Shown here in pieces: positions 1 to 14,300 of a stretch of DNA of 64,000 nucleotides; positions within the stretch are counted from its first letter, which is position 1; each line of letters opens with the position of its first letter. The stretch lies in the NCBI GenBank assembly GCA_030248215.1, contig JASANG010000336.1, positions 51,706 to 115,705 on the forward strand, written 5' to 3'. The stretch is from Enoplolaimus lenunculus. Taxonomy: Eukaryota; Nematoda; Enoplea; Enoplida; Thoracostomopsidae. The notes below the pieces were generated by a model. That model had not been told where the DNA came from. It was given only the letters and a program-made list of their open reading frames with translations, and did no database searches. A program made the position numbers and the translations under genes.

Positions 1-242
1 TATTCGCTCTTGTATATTTTCTCCCCACAGTCAAGGTTAAGATTCAGGCTTAGTCTCATGCTTGGTTATGGCTTTTCGGAAACGTATTCCAGATCATAGG
101 CCTGAATGATAATGTATAAATCTAATCATTTCACAGACTATCAGTAAATACATAAGTGATTGGTATTGTCTCAGAATATTACTAAGAAATACGTTTAAAA
201 AGTAATTATTTTCTTAGACTAGACAGGTCTACGCAATTTCAG

Positions 243-1021
243 CTTCCATGCTCGATGCCAAACCAGACCGCCGACCAAACTGCGCCTGTCTTCTCAACCA
301 TCTCATATTCTACGCTTACGAGAAAAGACGCCAACTCATCCTCAGCGCCATAACAGGAGTCGGGATCGGACGTACAACCCTTCAACACATCTTATGGTCA
401 CTTACCAACCCTGAACTCGGTTGTTTCGATCGAACGCGCACAATTCAGTGCAACTTTTTGCCAGGCAATGACCAGACCTCAAATTCAACCGCACTTATAA
501 AACTTTTCCCATCACCGTCTGATATTTCAACTAACATTTCTCCGTACAGTTTGAACAACCAAAAACCTGTCCAACAAAACGGTTCCCAGATCCACCAAAA
601 TGATACTCCAGCAGCTCCGAACAATCCCAAACATAAACTGCAACATCATTCTAAACACACACCGGTAACCATCGAAGACCAAAACGTTCAAACAACAACA
701 ACTGCGCTCTCATTCCCTTCCTCTTTAGTAAACTTTCTACGTTACTTATATTTTAGTCCTCATGCATCGTTCATTTTAAAGCAATCAGCAGATAAAAAAC
801 CAACAGCTGACCCTGAAATTTTCACACCTGCCACAAGCGACTTAAAACTGTGCCCTACTGTAGACCACAGCTCCGAGCGCCCAGAATTTAACAACGACAA
901 CAGTGACAACAACATAAATAAACAACAACTAATCGAACAAATAGTTGAATTTATCGAAGCAAATTATCCGATGTTAATGATTAAACTCTACGAATGGTCG
1001 GTCTATAATATATGCAAATAG
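243..1021 (+). CDS. Last exon of an IRE1/RNase L-like (kinase + KEN) protein, partial
   Basis: The exon follows an acceptor (acgcaatttcag) at 242 and enters in phase 1; it stays open to a TAG at 1019-1021. Its first residues, SMLDAKPDRRPNCACLLNHL, have the form of protein kinase subdomain XI (M-L-x4-P-x2-RP-x4-LL-x-H), followed by FYAYEKRRQ, resembling the HPFFW-EK step that precedes the KEN ribonuclease domain in IRE1 and RNase L. Residues near 159-168 (SLVNFLRYLY) resemble the KEN S-V-R-D-L-L-R helix. The end (FIEANYPMLMIKLYEWS) resembles the terminal KEN helix (YFTSRFPHLLAHTYRA). Between these lies about 100 residues rich in N, Q, T and P, absent from IRE1. Known KEN catalytic residues (RNKKHH) are not evident, so RNase activity is doubtful. 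Upstream exons lie left of the window. Family assignment is inference from motif shape; that this is a real coding exon is more certain. Confidence 0.55.
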
Positions 1022-2191
1022 TATTATAAATAACGATGTACAACTCAAATTGACATTATGGTCTTGTGCTGCATTGCCCGAAAGTTGCTTGAAAACCATT
1101 TTAAATGAAAAATATTCTTCAACTAAATTGATTTCATATGGCTCATGGAAACACACACAAAGGAACGAGATTAATCAACTATCGCAATGATAAATTTAGT
1201 TGACAGTCTAAACGGTGAACAAAATTACTCGCAATAGTCTGCTACTACATTGACAATGAGCGGCTAGCTAATAGCTACCGCTACAGTTGGCACACCACCA
1301 ACTAACTATGTTAGATTCAACTCAAAGCATCTCGATTCTACTAGACATTAGTAAATTCTTAGCGTTTTTTTTCAATTTTATAAAGAACTTTACTAATTTA
1401 CGGTTAACATACACCAGCAATAAGCTTTTGCAAGATCTCAGTTTGCCGTTTGGCTTTGGTTGCCAAAAGCTAAAAAATTGGTTGCGCAAAAACAGAAGCA
1501 AATTCGCTTTGATTCAAAAATGTTACTGAAAAGCTGTTCGAAAGACAAAAATTGTAACCGTACGTGTTAAGTTCAGCTAACTTTAAGATTATATTTCAAA
1601 ATTCTAACATTCTCGCTGTCACCGTTAAATGAGCAAACAAATGTTACACAAATTTTCTTTGACGCAAAAAATCAAGTGGAATGAAACGAGACATGCAATT
1701 CGACATCAGGTATGCACTACTGGACCCTAAGAAAAGGTCTGCTTTGAAATGAATTACAAAAACATCACGAGTATCTGATATACAAATCACCGTTATGTGA
1801 TTAACATAAACAAAAAGCTTCAACACGTATTACGTTTTTAGGTAAAATTATAAAATACACTGGAATAGACACAACATTCCCACAAGTAATCAGATTTATT
1901 TTTATTTTGAAAACAATTACAATGGCGTTATACTTTTGTTGGCAGTGACAACCTAACAAAACATCGTTCCTTCCGTTAGGTTATAAAATTCAGCAACCAT
2001 ACTTTATTGTCTTTGCCAGAACGTCACAATGTGTACTTTTCTAAATAATCGAGGGCTATGTATTTGAACCAATCCCACTAAATAACTAAATATCACTTGA
2101 ATAACAAACAATCCAGAGCGAAAAACATTACAAAAGCACCCAGAGATCACAACAAGAACATTTCCAATTACTAAACTTATCAAAAGCTAAC
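1022..2191. other. Intergenic/intron DNA, no gene seen
   Basis: AT-rich DNA between the KEN-like exon and the last TRRAP exon of the window. I searched the minus strand here for the next TRRAP segment (the part of FAT after YNSLVDANPVRVLALS) and found none, so that intron continues past the left edge. A tttattttta tract near 1890-1900 could give an AATAAA on the minus strand, but nothing else marks a gene end. Confidence 0.5.
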
Positions 2192-2352
2192 CTCATTAAA
2201 CACAGTCGACAAAGCTAACACGCGTACAGGATTTGCATCAACCAACGAATTGTAGATATCTTTACACGACTGTCTGAATGCAGAATCACCAGCCGTACCT
2301 CCACAAGCCGTCATCGACCAACCCGGAGAATCAAGTTTTGTATCTGAGCTGG
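2192..2352 (-). CDS. TRRAP: TRRAP exon 50 of 50 in window
   Basis: A Ser/Gly-rich start followed by AFRQSCKDIYNSLVDANPVR VLALSTVFNE, resembling human MWRCSRIMHMQRELHPTLLSSLEGI only weakly. Phase fits exon 49 and it ends in phase 0 at donor GTTAGC. Reading through the donor meets a stop three codons on. The PIKK-like and FATC domains are not in the window. Confidence 0.75.
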
Positions 2353-5300
2353 CTGAAAAAACAAAATAGTCACGTAAACCCTAATCAAATGGACAAAACA
2401 TGTATAAATCACTCAATAATTAAATTGGTCCAAGCCAGTTATAGGACACAGCTCACTGGGAGAGGGGGGGACTGGGGGACTATGCGATCCTAAGCGTAGG
2501 CTTAGGATTAATGTGCAAACTCTTATAGTTAATTATGAACCAGTAAACCGTATGTCTGTAGAAGAAAATTTTATTCGCACGAAAGTAACGCAATGCATAC
2601 GTTATTTCTTTTGGAACTTACCACTGTTATCATTTGAAAGCGAAAACCCTTGCGAATTCAATATTGCAAATACAACTTGAGGAAAACTACGTGCCAACTG
2701 ACATAACAATGTGACAATCGCCGCGCTGTCCCAACGACGTAAATGCGAAAACAGTTGTGGAATCCTGCAACAAAAAACTAACGAATAAACGTGTGCATCA
2801 CCGTGCAACACCGACATTTCATTTCAGATAATTGTACATTTTGTGATTAATGTACTAGCCAGCCAGTTATGCGCAATGCCCAAAAGCTAACGAATGCGCG
2901 AACATCTATTTTCTTTTCACACAGCAATAACTTTCATGGTATGCAAAGTAACGTAGGAAGTTGCCAAAAATACGTATGAGGGACATTCCAGCTTTAATTA
3001 TATACATGTTACATCGAAAAAGGTCTTTAAATGTAATATAAAAGGTAATTTACACCAATTACGAATGAACACAGATTGGCCTGTTGCGAGCACTATCAGT
3101 ACATGAAAAGAAGCTTTGTATAAGAACCATACACAAACCGGTCATACAAAAATTTTATGCAAACTTATCGTCCAGCTTCAAAATTAAACAATGCCTTCGA
3201 TTGCAATAATAAAAATTTTGAACATAAAAATAAAACAACAAAAAGCGAAAGCTCGGGTCTAACAAATGACAGGCGTTTCTCCTATCATATGGCATTGACA
3301 CTACTTTACTTGTTTTCAGTCTGAATTTCCACTCATCCAACGCCGAGTATAATCTGTATAGCCCAGCCTAGCCCACAATAAAGATGACGCTATAAATTGC
3401 CGTGCATCACCCATCGCTGTGAAAATCGCCGCTCGGCACAGTGAGACATTCGAACTGCCGTATGTCGTGCAAACATAATCGCATGCTATGCCGCACATAT
3501 TAAAACCGTCAATACGGATAACGCCACCATAACTCAACACGTAACTAACTCACCAAGTAATCCAATTGAGCTGAGGCACCGCGGCCGCGTAACTATTGAA
3601 CGCTTCATGCAACGGACCATTTGCTTCCGTGTCAAAATTGAGCAAATACAACACTCGAGCGGCATGTTTGCGCGCTTTAATTTCATTTTGTTGGCGACAC
3701 GCTTGCATATTGCAAACAATCGCCTGTACAGCGTTGTTGGTGTTTGCGGCAACAGCAACTGTCGCCGCTTGAGAGCGATCGTTGAAAAATACGGTTTCCA
3801 AATGCTCAGCCCATTGGGACCAACCGCGAATGAAATTGTCGTTTAGTTGTAGCGCTGCAGAAAACGCTTTATTTGCATCGTCGTATCTGAAAAACAATTA
3901 GTCTACTACTCACCAAAAATTTAAAGTTAAATTATAGTTTAACTAAATTTAAATATTTGAAGTAAACTACAACTTAAGCTAACTTATTTTTAAATTCAAC
4001 AAGCTCTTAAGCTAAAGATATTCTTGATTTTTATAAGTCTTGCGCACAAGTTATGCAACGGCATGCACAACTAGTCCAGTTTAAGCTTAAATCGAGTTTG
4101 TTTAAACATTTACTAAACAGACGTTTAAACCTTTAGAAATTTGTATTCCGATGCAAGCAACACTGTGCCAGCACCTTTATATAGAAAAATATAGCAGTCC
4201 TGCAGAATGAGCTATTGATGAATGCACTGAAGACAGACGAATGTGTTCGCATCATAATCATTCAATAGGTAGTTTTCACTAACAATTTCCTGAACAGCTG
4301 GTTATCTTGTTCAAAAAGCATTAATAGAAGCCAACAGTCGTACAAGTGGTATTTGGTAAAACCCGTGAAAAAGCCTTCTGTTCGTAACAAATGGATTTAT
4401 AGGGCAATACGCTTAGCAAATAAATCTTATAACAAAAATGCTAACCTATTTAGTGAAGAGTACACAACACCACGCAACGCATGCAGGTCAGCAGACATTT
4501 CTTTCGCTCCAACTTGTAAATTGACTGCGTCCATCAAATATAAGCACTAAAATATTAACGCTTATTCACAAATAACCATGATAATGAATCAGAAAAACCG
4601 TTGGTAAAACTCTATAGCCGCGCCACTCAATTTATTCTGCTGATATCCAAAATAACGTTTTAGCTCAGAAGAAATTAAACGACCATCCATTTAAATTACC
4701 ATGTTAGGTAGGAAAAAATTGGCGTTTCCTATACAATAAACGACGATTAATCCTTCGAATGAATAAAAATTAAACAATTTCAGGAAATATTAACTACTCC
4801 AGTAAAACCTTAAATAATTAACCTGATTCAGACAACTTTGGTCCAGGGAAGTTGATGGCGATGGTTGACCGTATCCAGCTGCTTTTTTGAGCAACACCTT
4901 GACCTGATGATGAAATTTTTGATAACCGTCTACAATTGGCAAATTGGGGATCGAGTTGAGTCTGCAAACAAAAAACATGCCTCAAATTATGACTATTAAA
5001 ACCTCACTGAAGCAGTCAAGGAGCGGGTTATGACAGTCAAAACAAACTAAAAGTGGTAGTACAAATTCGAACCATTTTCTCTGCACAGTACATAGAGTGA
5101 AACGAAACTTTAAAGGAATTGTAAGACCTTACGTTGTCAATTATTTCCAAAAAACCAAAAGACATTAAGGCATTAATCACACAGAATTTACAAATATTAA
5201 GACTCTCTGTATTATTTACAACACTAAACAAGCTTTAGATGTATACATTTACTGTTCACGGAAACAATTATGATTAATTGGGTAGTTGAAAACGCCGTAT

Positions 5301-8300
5301 TAACATACCGATTCAAAAAGTTTTCTGCAACACACAACGCGCCTTGTTTGCGTGCTGTTTTCGCCAATTGCAAAATAACTTGCGCCGACGAATGAATTCC
5401 AAGCAAGACTTGTTGCGAAACAGACTATAAAGACAACAACCAACAAGTAAATACTATTTTTCTACATTACGACATAAATTCAGGGATTCATTATTTTGAT
5501 CTGTAAACGAACACAAAGATTACCTCATATACATGCGAATCTGGTTCATGACAAATATTTAACTCAGTCCGATATCCAGATTTCGAATAAATACTATTAT
5601 CATTATGGTGGTTGCCATCGAAAAAGAAACTTGGCTCCAAATATAGTTTTAAATGCATTCAAACAGGTTTGAAGCCAAGGTTTAATCTTCAACAAAAAAT
5701 AACCAAACACTAACGTACCGCATCAGGAGGTTGACTTTCGAACACTGAAATAATATTTTGAAAATGCAACTGACGCCAGCTTCCGACATCTGTCCAATGC
5801 GATAAACGGTCAGCGACCGCAGGAAGTCGATTTCTACAACAAAACAAAATTTACAATAATTAATATGGTTTCCCAAACCCTGTGCTATATTATGTACTTG
5901 TCGTGTGCCACCGTCGGTCACCCTCAGTCGGCGTGCGGGACCAGTGTAAACTATAGGAGGCTGCCAAATTAGCATAACCCTAAACCTAAGCCTAATCCTA
6001 AGCTCATATTTAAGCCTAAGCAGCATCCTTATCCTGAGCCTAAGGCTAAGCTTTCTAGTCTCTAAGTTCCCCAGAGCCCCTGTCTCCCTATTAGCAGGGT
6101 TTTCTTCCAACATGGCCCGTGATGAAGCGCGCTGTACGACAAGTAGCTGCAGCCAAGCAGATAACGACAAGCAAAGGCCCTTACAAAGAAATCAGTACCA
6201 GCTTGAAATATACTGACGTAATACTGGGAAAAAAAATTAAAATTTAATGGAAATCTTAAACACACTTCCAAGTTTTAACAATCGATTTTAAATCTTGAAT
6301 ACTGGAATGCCGGCCCATATTGTTTGATATGACATCGGCAAGCTGATTTGCTTCGACCAATTCCATAATCAACTGTCCAAACTGTAAATAGACAAGAAAG
6401 CACAATTTTTAATAACTGTTCAATTATACACAGTGTTGACTAAACTATTACATTTGCCAAATCTGTGTGTACACAAAGTATCACAGAACGCTTAGTAAAG
6501 CTAAGCTTATTGACTCCTTGAGTAACCGCTTTTGACCAGGAATATCTATATCGATTTTCATTAAGTGCAAAAACTGAATCAGGCTCATGTGTTCAAACGT
6601 GTATCATCTTGATCCGCGGTTTACTAATGATGAGATTAACAGCCACTTCGCTAGACCAAAGACTAGTCGTGCTTTTTGACTGTTTAGAGAGGCGCAACCT
6701 TCAGTAGCGAAACACCATTACTAACCTGTAATAATGACACATGGCTAAACGAAACTACTGCAGGTAGCCTCCTCCACTCTTTGATGCAACACTGTGTCGC
6801 TTGTTCTGCGTATTTCGTTACCTAAAATAAGTTCAGAAAACGCATAAAACTCGCACTTATACAATTTGCCGTTAACATCTCTTTGGAGAATAAAATGAAC
6901 TGGTCCGCTAACTATTATGAAATTTCTCAATTCCACTAGGATTTTAGATTGAAAAAAGAAAATGATTTTGCACAAAACATGACATATTAAACTTACGTAC
7001 CACGTTTAGAGTCTGATCTTCGGGACTGCACACAGCGACGTAACCGCGATACAAATGTAATTTTGCTAAATAAGTTCGTGGGCAGTTGTTTTCAACCTGC
7101 AAAAACCGTCAAAAACATGAAAAAAATTGTAATCTAGAAGTCTTTACTGTCGTATAAAATTTTCCTGTAAAGCAACAAATGCCGAAATTTTAACTAAAAA
7201 TTAATTACAAAATAATATCAACCTGGCTAAGCGCTTCTTTCATCAAAGGCCAATTTAGTGTGAGCCAAGCAGTATCCAGTATTAAAAATGGGTCTTGCAA
7301 ATGCTTGAGAACGTTAGGTTCTTTGAGCACATCCCAATCGTTTAGCTCCTTACAGCAACTGAAATTAATAAAAACACCAGTTAATGAAAAAAGAAAGCTT
7401 TCAAGATGTGGCAATCATTTTACGTTAAAGCAACTTCACAATAATTAACATTAACAAGTAAACGTTGAGTTTGGCATATGCTCAACATGTTTGATATAAA
7501 GCAAAGTTAAGACTATTGAAACAACGGGCACAGACTACATTACACAACAACCGAATCTATTTTGGATATTAGACACTGTTGAAGCTAATTTTCTGTACGT
7601 ATAGAATTGCGTTAGCATTTATTATGTGGTGCCACGTTAATTTGTCGCCTGACGACCTGTAATTCGAAATTATATCAACTCGACATATTGTCGCCACCGT
7701 TATGCCTAGGGTCAAGCTTAGAATTAGGATTACGCTTAGGATTATGCTTAGATATTTTCAAAGGCTTTTATTACACTTTTCGGTGACAAGTTGTCAAGCG
7801 ACGAATCGTCGTAGATTCTAATTATATTATGTTGCTAGAACGGAGCCCAAAATACGTATGTATGACGTTCCAGCTTTAATAATAGATATTAAATTTTTGA
7901 CAGTTTACAAGCCTGGTATAAAATTTGGTATTTGTAGAGGATTATTTACAATAAGCGGTACGTCGGTGTTAAGAGAATTAAGTATTTAGCACATCATGAG
8001 CTGTTAAAATAATATTATATAATAAAGACTTACTTCACCCAGTGTTTTTCAAGTAATTTATATTCAGACATTTCTTCCAAAGTTGCATGCTGGCAATCAG
8101 CCATTGCCTAAACAGACAACATTAACATTTTCAAATAATACAGCAGTTTCTTATTATGGAATAGATCCACAAACGAACAACCGGTCCTCATGTTTAACCT
8201 CTATACAAAAACAACGGTATAATCCAAAATTTAACTGGCAGAAACACATGTATTTTGCGTTCCAATGTTATAGAATTAAAATTGCAACTGAAACAAATTT

Positions 8301-11300
8301 GCCAGGATAGATCAAGGCCCAACTTAACCTGGCAAGATTTGCTCAATTTTGAAAAACTATGAAAAATTTGCTAACAAAACTGGCAACTGCAAGGTACACC
8401 TGCAGGTTCCAACTGCAGAAACTTACACACATGCAAGTGTAGGCTGCAAGTTCTTTCTGCCAATAATTTGCACGTACCAATTGCAGCTGCAAGTACTCGC
8501 TGCAAGAACTTGCACGTGTGCATTGAGATTAATGTACCCAAAGTTTCACACACGTTTTACTTAAGACTTACTCTTTCGTACGCAGCAAGACTGTCTTTAA
8601 ACAGACCCTGTTGTTCGTACAACAAACCAATTGCTGTGTCACGCTTTGTTGCCCTCTGTTGCCAAACACTGAGAAACATGTCGCGCTCACTGAGCGATTC
8701 GTATAAATCACCGAGACAATCAAGTAACTCCTAAAAAATTAACCACCAAGCCGATAATTTGAAGGCCAAAAATACAAAAAATGTCCAAAAAGTGTTATAT
8801 GCCAAAACAACACTGACTAGTAGCGCTATATAGAACAATTTAATGTGTATTGCAGTTGGAATCATGTGCGCAGCCAGGATTTTGGAAATGAAAAGAAGAG
8901 TTACATTCCATAATATAAATTTCGAAGGGAAGTTTCTTGCCTTGCAAACTGAAAGCGAGACTAAAAATCTCTATAAAAACGCAAGGACGGGTGACACATG
9001 AACCTCTCTGGCTACGGCTTCGGTTGAAGTTGGTTTACTAAATTTCGAATGTTACAGAAATGAGCGGAGGATAGTGTTCAGTAACAATGAATGTACACGA
9101 ACTACCCTGTTTCAAATGACAACTTTGTTCTATCGTGCTACAAACGGTTGAAAACCCATAATACAGTTCTAAACATTTACGATTTTGTGTTCTGGAGAGT
9201 CTAAATCGTTCGGTTCCGCATTGAGTCTAAACCGATACGCTGATATTGGATCGCTTGCATCTTCGAGTGCAATTATTGCACGCTCCCATATGCTGTGATT
9301 CTTCGCCAACCACTACAACAAACAACTAGAATAAAATGCTTGTAAAAACGTCATTTAATGCAGTCTAGCACCCGCAAAACACAGTGTCACACTGTAAAAA
9401 ATTCTGAAAATTACGCTGTAATTTCACATATTGTTTTTAAACGCACGTAAAAATTTTCTTGAAAATACGCACATAGCCAAACCAAGGCTATTATAACCCA
9501 TCGTTCGACTCAAAATAGAAAAACATAGGAAAATTAATGACGACTCAGATATTCCAAGAAATTCTATAATACGATAACCATTAATTTTACAAAACACCAT
9601 TCGCTTGGCAATACGTCTATGCTTAATACCAAGTTTCCTGCAATTAATACCATGCCAGTAACAACTCCATTTACCTCCAAAAACGTAAATATTATAAGTT
9701 TGCTAAAACTTGTGCCTGCTTACCACCAACAAAAACGGCTTTATATAAACAGGCGGTTGGCACCGTGCAAATGCATCAATAAACGTTTTAATCGTGTTAT
9801 GTGAGCTATCACGTTGTAAATTATGAGATCCACTTGAAAGGAACGGAACAACTTCTTTGCTTAAAGTCTAAAACAAATTAAATACAGTGTACATTATGAG
9901 TGTAACAATATTTCACATTCCAAAGATATAAACAAGCATAAATTATAGAACGCTGCATATTATTATCTCAATGACTGGACTTTCATCAGAACTGATGCAA
10001 TACCTACTGAGTAAACGTTTTTATTATTTGAAACTAAAGATATTTCCAAATGACAGTGTCTTCTAAAGGAATAATTATAAAAATAATCCACAAATTTAAT
10101 GACTGGATAGAAATTCGAAAACTTCTACGTAAACCATGGTAAGTAGAACATAAGAACGCAGATATAATGACGCGACCGCTTGGCTGGCCTCATGTCTTTT
10201 ATAAATAAAAACCTACCACTAACTGTTAATAGCGGTTTTTGTAAAACTTTCACACGCTACAATCGCTAACCTCAATTTGTTGTTCATTCATCAACGACCA
10301 CGATGAACTGAGCATTGTGACCCAAGTGTCATGCGCAAAATCCGGGTTCTGGTGCATAATTTCAATAGCTACGTTAATGAAATCGGACGTCTAAAAATAT
10401 CTCATGTCTATTGAAATTATACAGTGAATGAGACCCTCGAATCCCGGAATTCCGTTAACCCAATCTCAAAATGGGAGGCGGTTTTGGCTGTAGCCTCGGG
10501 TTCAACACGGTATGGTTTGAATAGTGGAGGTTTTTAGAACCCCCACGACAAGTCAGGAATAAAAAAATTTGAATTTTTTAGAAATTTTGATTGTACTCAA
10601 TAACCTACAATACCCCACACCAGAACGCTTAAACGGTGCATGAAGCTACAAGCAAAAAACAAAAATTGGACTATCACAAACCTTTAATGTACATGACTCT
10701 GCAAGCATTTGTTTATGTTTCGACACAAAACGTTCGAACACCGACTCTGCAGCAGCACCCTGTTCGTGCTTTAAGACTGGTTTGCTATCAATATCAAATA
10801 TACTAGAATCCTGTAATAAATATTAAGCTAACGTCACACAAGATTTTGCACTAATTTTCATTTAACATGTAAACCCGAATATATTCTTCACGTCATTCTT
10901 AACTAGAGTTGCATCCCGGGTCCGAGTTTTACCTTTAATAAATTACGAGTTCGGCTCCGGGTTCGTGTTTTCACTACAAAAATTACGGATGCGGATATGG
11001 CAAAAATACCCGGACTAAAATGATTTATTACTAAAGTACATAATATACATGCAAGCGGTCGTTTTCCAAATTAAGATTTTGTAATGGATTTTAGCATAAA
11101 ATTGCGTTGATACTTACTCGCTCCCTTATTAGCCACGGTCGGTCAATCCAGTGCTTACTTGGCAAACGGTTTGGATAGGACGACATCACTTATATATTAT
11201 TCACATACATATTAAACTTTTAAATATAATTATTACATATATTAAGGATATCAAGGCTGTAAATAAGTTCCCTTAGCATACAGGAACAAAGCGATAACGA

Positions 11301-14300
11301 GCATATAATTTTTGATGTCATCTTTAGGGGCTCACAAGGGTGTATTTAGATGAATCCCCCACCGGAGCGACACAGACTTAAAAATTTGCATCCTAAGAAC
11401 GCCATAATTGCATCTGGCTTCTCGCTCGCAGAGTTCTCCTTCCTCCATAAATAATTGTCTGAGACTTGCACAAGCTTGTGAAGCTTTCCCCACTTCAGCC
11501 GAAATTCGTCAGTTTCTGGAGGATGACGTCGGCGACTCGGTCAACCTCGGATCCTTCACCCGAGAAATCCTAGATCTATTAGCCACGTAAACCAATCAAA
11601 ACACTCACATTCAAACACAGCTTCGAAACGTCCAAATCCGGTGGAGGCTGCTGTGCTGTCTTTCGACCAGCTAATTCAGCTGGGCCGTCAGATTGTCCCG
11701 AAGTTGTCTTGTTCCCAATTTTGCTATCATCTTCCTCCTCCCTATCAGACGACGTTGTACTCTCAGCAGTGCCAGAGGTACTCGCAATTACCTCGCTACT
11801 AGTCGAGTCAATATTCATCGAAGGACTTCGACCAGAAGTTGACCAAAAACACGCAAACGTTGCCATTTGCAACTTGAGCGGAGTCGATTTAACCAAACAG
11901 CTCATCATCAACTGTAATTAAAGGTGAAACAAATTAAAAAAAATTAAACATATAATAATCACTAAGTTAAACTTTAGTAACCTTGATGATATTTTACGAT
12001 CCAACTGTGGTAAAAAGCGTCATGAAGATTTTTTGAAAACTAAAAGACTTAAAAACAGTTTTATGCTATTTTTAAATAAAAAATGTAAACAAAATCATGT
12101 AGCTTACATCTTGAATTAAATAATCATGCTATTCATTGCCTACATTAAATGAAATATCAATAATTCCATTCATTTTTGACTTTTCCAGCCAAACTTATTT
12201 CGACCCGAGAGTTAATATCACATAATTCCAAAATTTTAAGCCAAATTGTGAATAAACCGTGTTAATTTTTCAACACTTGCATCATACAAAATCTGGTACC
12301 GCAGCAGTCAGAGGCAAAATTCCAATCTCAACCGACCATCGTACCATAAAATTCTAAAACTGTCAACAGCTGCCCTACTATTTTTACCTTCCGTTATTAT
12401 TTACCTCAATGCACTGCGAAATCCAGTAATGCGATCCAATTGAATCCCAGTTTTGAATGCAAATAATATAGAACAGACGTTGATAAAAGTTGCGTGAAAT
12501 GCTGCGGTCATAAACCTAAAACACAATTTACGTTGCCAAAACCAAAATTTCACCAAAACTACTCAACTTTTATTTGCCTTTCAGTTTTTACGCATTTATT
12601 TTGTCAGCATCAGCAGAACATTTTCAAATAAATGGCTTTTAAACCAAAGTCGATACTTTTAGCAGTAGCTACTGCTTCAGCTATTTAGGCAAACGATTCT
12701 AGACCTGCAGCATAGCCGGGGCGGGGGGGCAAGGGGGCATGCCCCCAATGGTTTTGGAAATATTTAATTTTTGAATAAATTGAAACTATGATCCGTGCGG
12801 TTCATTCCCACACACCAAATGTCGGTGCTTTTTTGTTCTGAACCGACATTGCTTTAGTGGTACATATAATATGTACCAAAATTTATTTTCTCACGTGTTG
12901 TTACGTGTAGTTACTGATTTTCTGCGCTTAACACACTTATATTTAAAATAATTGTATGCCCCCAAACGAAAATCGTGGCTATGCATGTTTTAGTCCATCA
13001 TGAAAACGAACACCCCAATGCGCCTACGCCAATATCTGAAAATACTTTCATTACTGCTAAACATTTAGTTCTATCAATGGGTGTAGCTATGATTTTGTGA
13101 ATAATGGAGTCCGTTGCGTTATAAAAATTTAAAACGGGTGCCTTTGGTCAGAGCTAAAAAAGTTCCCCAAGCCAACGGATAATAATCGCACATGGGGTTT
13201 GCCCTCTCAACCCGCCCCTTGGCAACGAACTGAGTTTTGTTAATGATCGACACTCACCTGAAAAAACTTTTTTCTCAACGTGGCATCACTCGTCGTCAAT
13301 CCGGTCATAAACGCATGTTCAAGGCGTGCAGTGATTTCAGAGTACTGATACTGAGGGCTCCTGAAAAACCAATTTAAACTATTGTCGTTAGCGGTTGCGC
13401 TTTAATTTCTACATTATTTACTTATACTCTAACTTTACCGTTTGAACAAGGGTTGGGCACCGGAAAAATCAACAAAAAGAAGGCTTTTGCCGTTTTTCAG
13501 AAGAACTTAAAAATAACGAAAAAACAGAAAATTAATTTTCAAAACATATTAATCAAATTAATTCAATATGTAACAATGTAATTCGGCCAAAAGTATGTAG
13601 ATATGCACATAACCAACATAGCCAACTAAAAACCACACCAATTGATTTAGCCTATGCAATATAACAATTAGTAACGTGTGGTTATGCAAGTTAACATGCC
13701 AAATCTACCAAAAAAATAACCTATTTATAAAAATCATCTGCCGCTTTAGCACGCACTTACTCGAAAATCCACAGCACGAGGTTCAAAAATTGTTCATTCA
13801 GGCTTGAATCATACGAAAAGCGTTTTTCAATGGCGGCAGTCAATTTTGTCAACAACAGCTGCTTTTCTTTATTCGAAGGCGTCGTCAGCATGTCTTCCTG
13901 AAAATATTGATTTAAAATTTGCGGCAAAGTTTTAACACAATTCGTTCTGTTCTAACGTAAAGCACAATTAATTCGTTTGAAAGCTACCGAAAGCTAAATC
14001 AAGATCTGACAATAATAGCATAATGTAAGAAACCAATCATTACTAACATTCTTCTGGTTTAGTAATATTGGCGTCTAGATGAAACCAAATCCTTTGCTTA
14101 TTCCCGGTTTTGCCCTGTTAAAAATATCAGCCGTTTCGAGTGACAATACTAACAATGGATAAAATATTCTGACTGCCTCATAAAAATTCGTTTTGCTTTA
14201 GGTTACGCGTCGCGAGACCCCCCCCCGAACGGGCCACTGATGCCACCATAATATGTTGCGTATCCTGAACACAACGTTCTGGACGTCTGAAAGTATTCGA

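Noticed and set aside
5973-6053. Interstitial telomere
   Set aside because: Copies are degenerate and short, and one related tract lies inside an inverted-repeat element.
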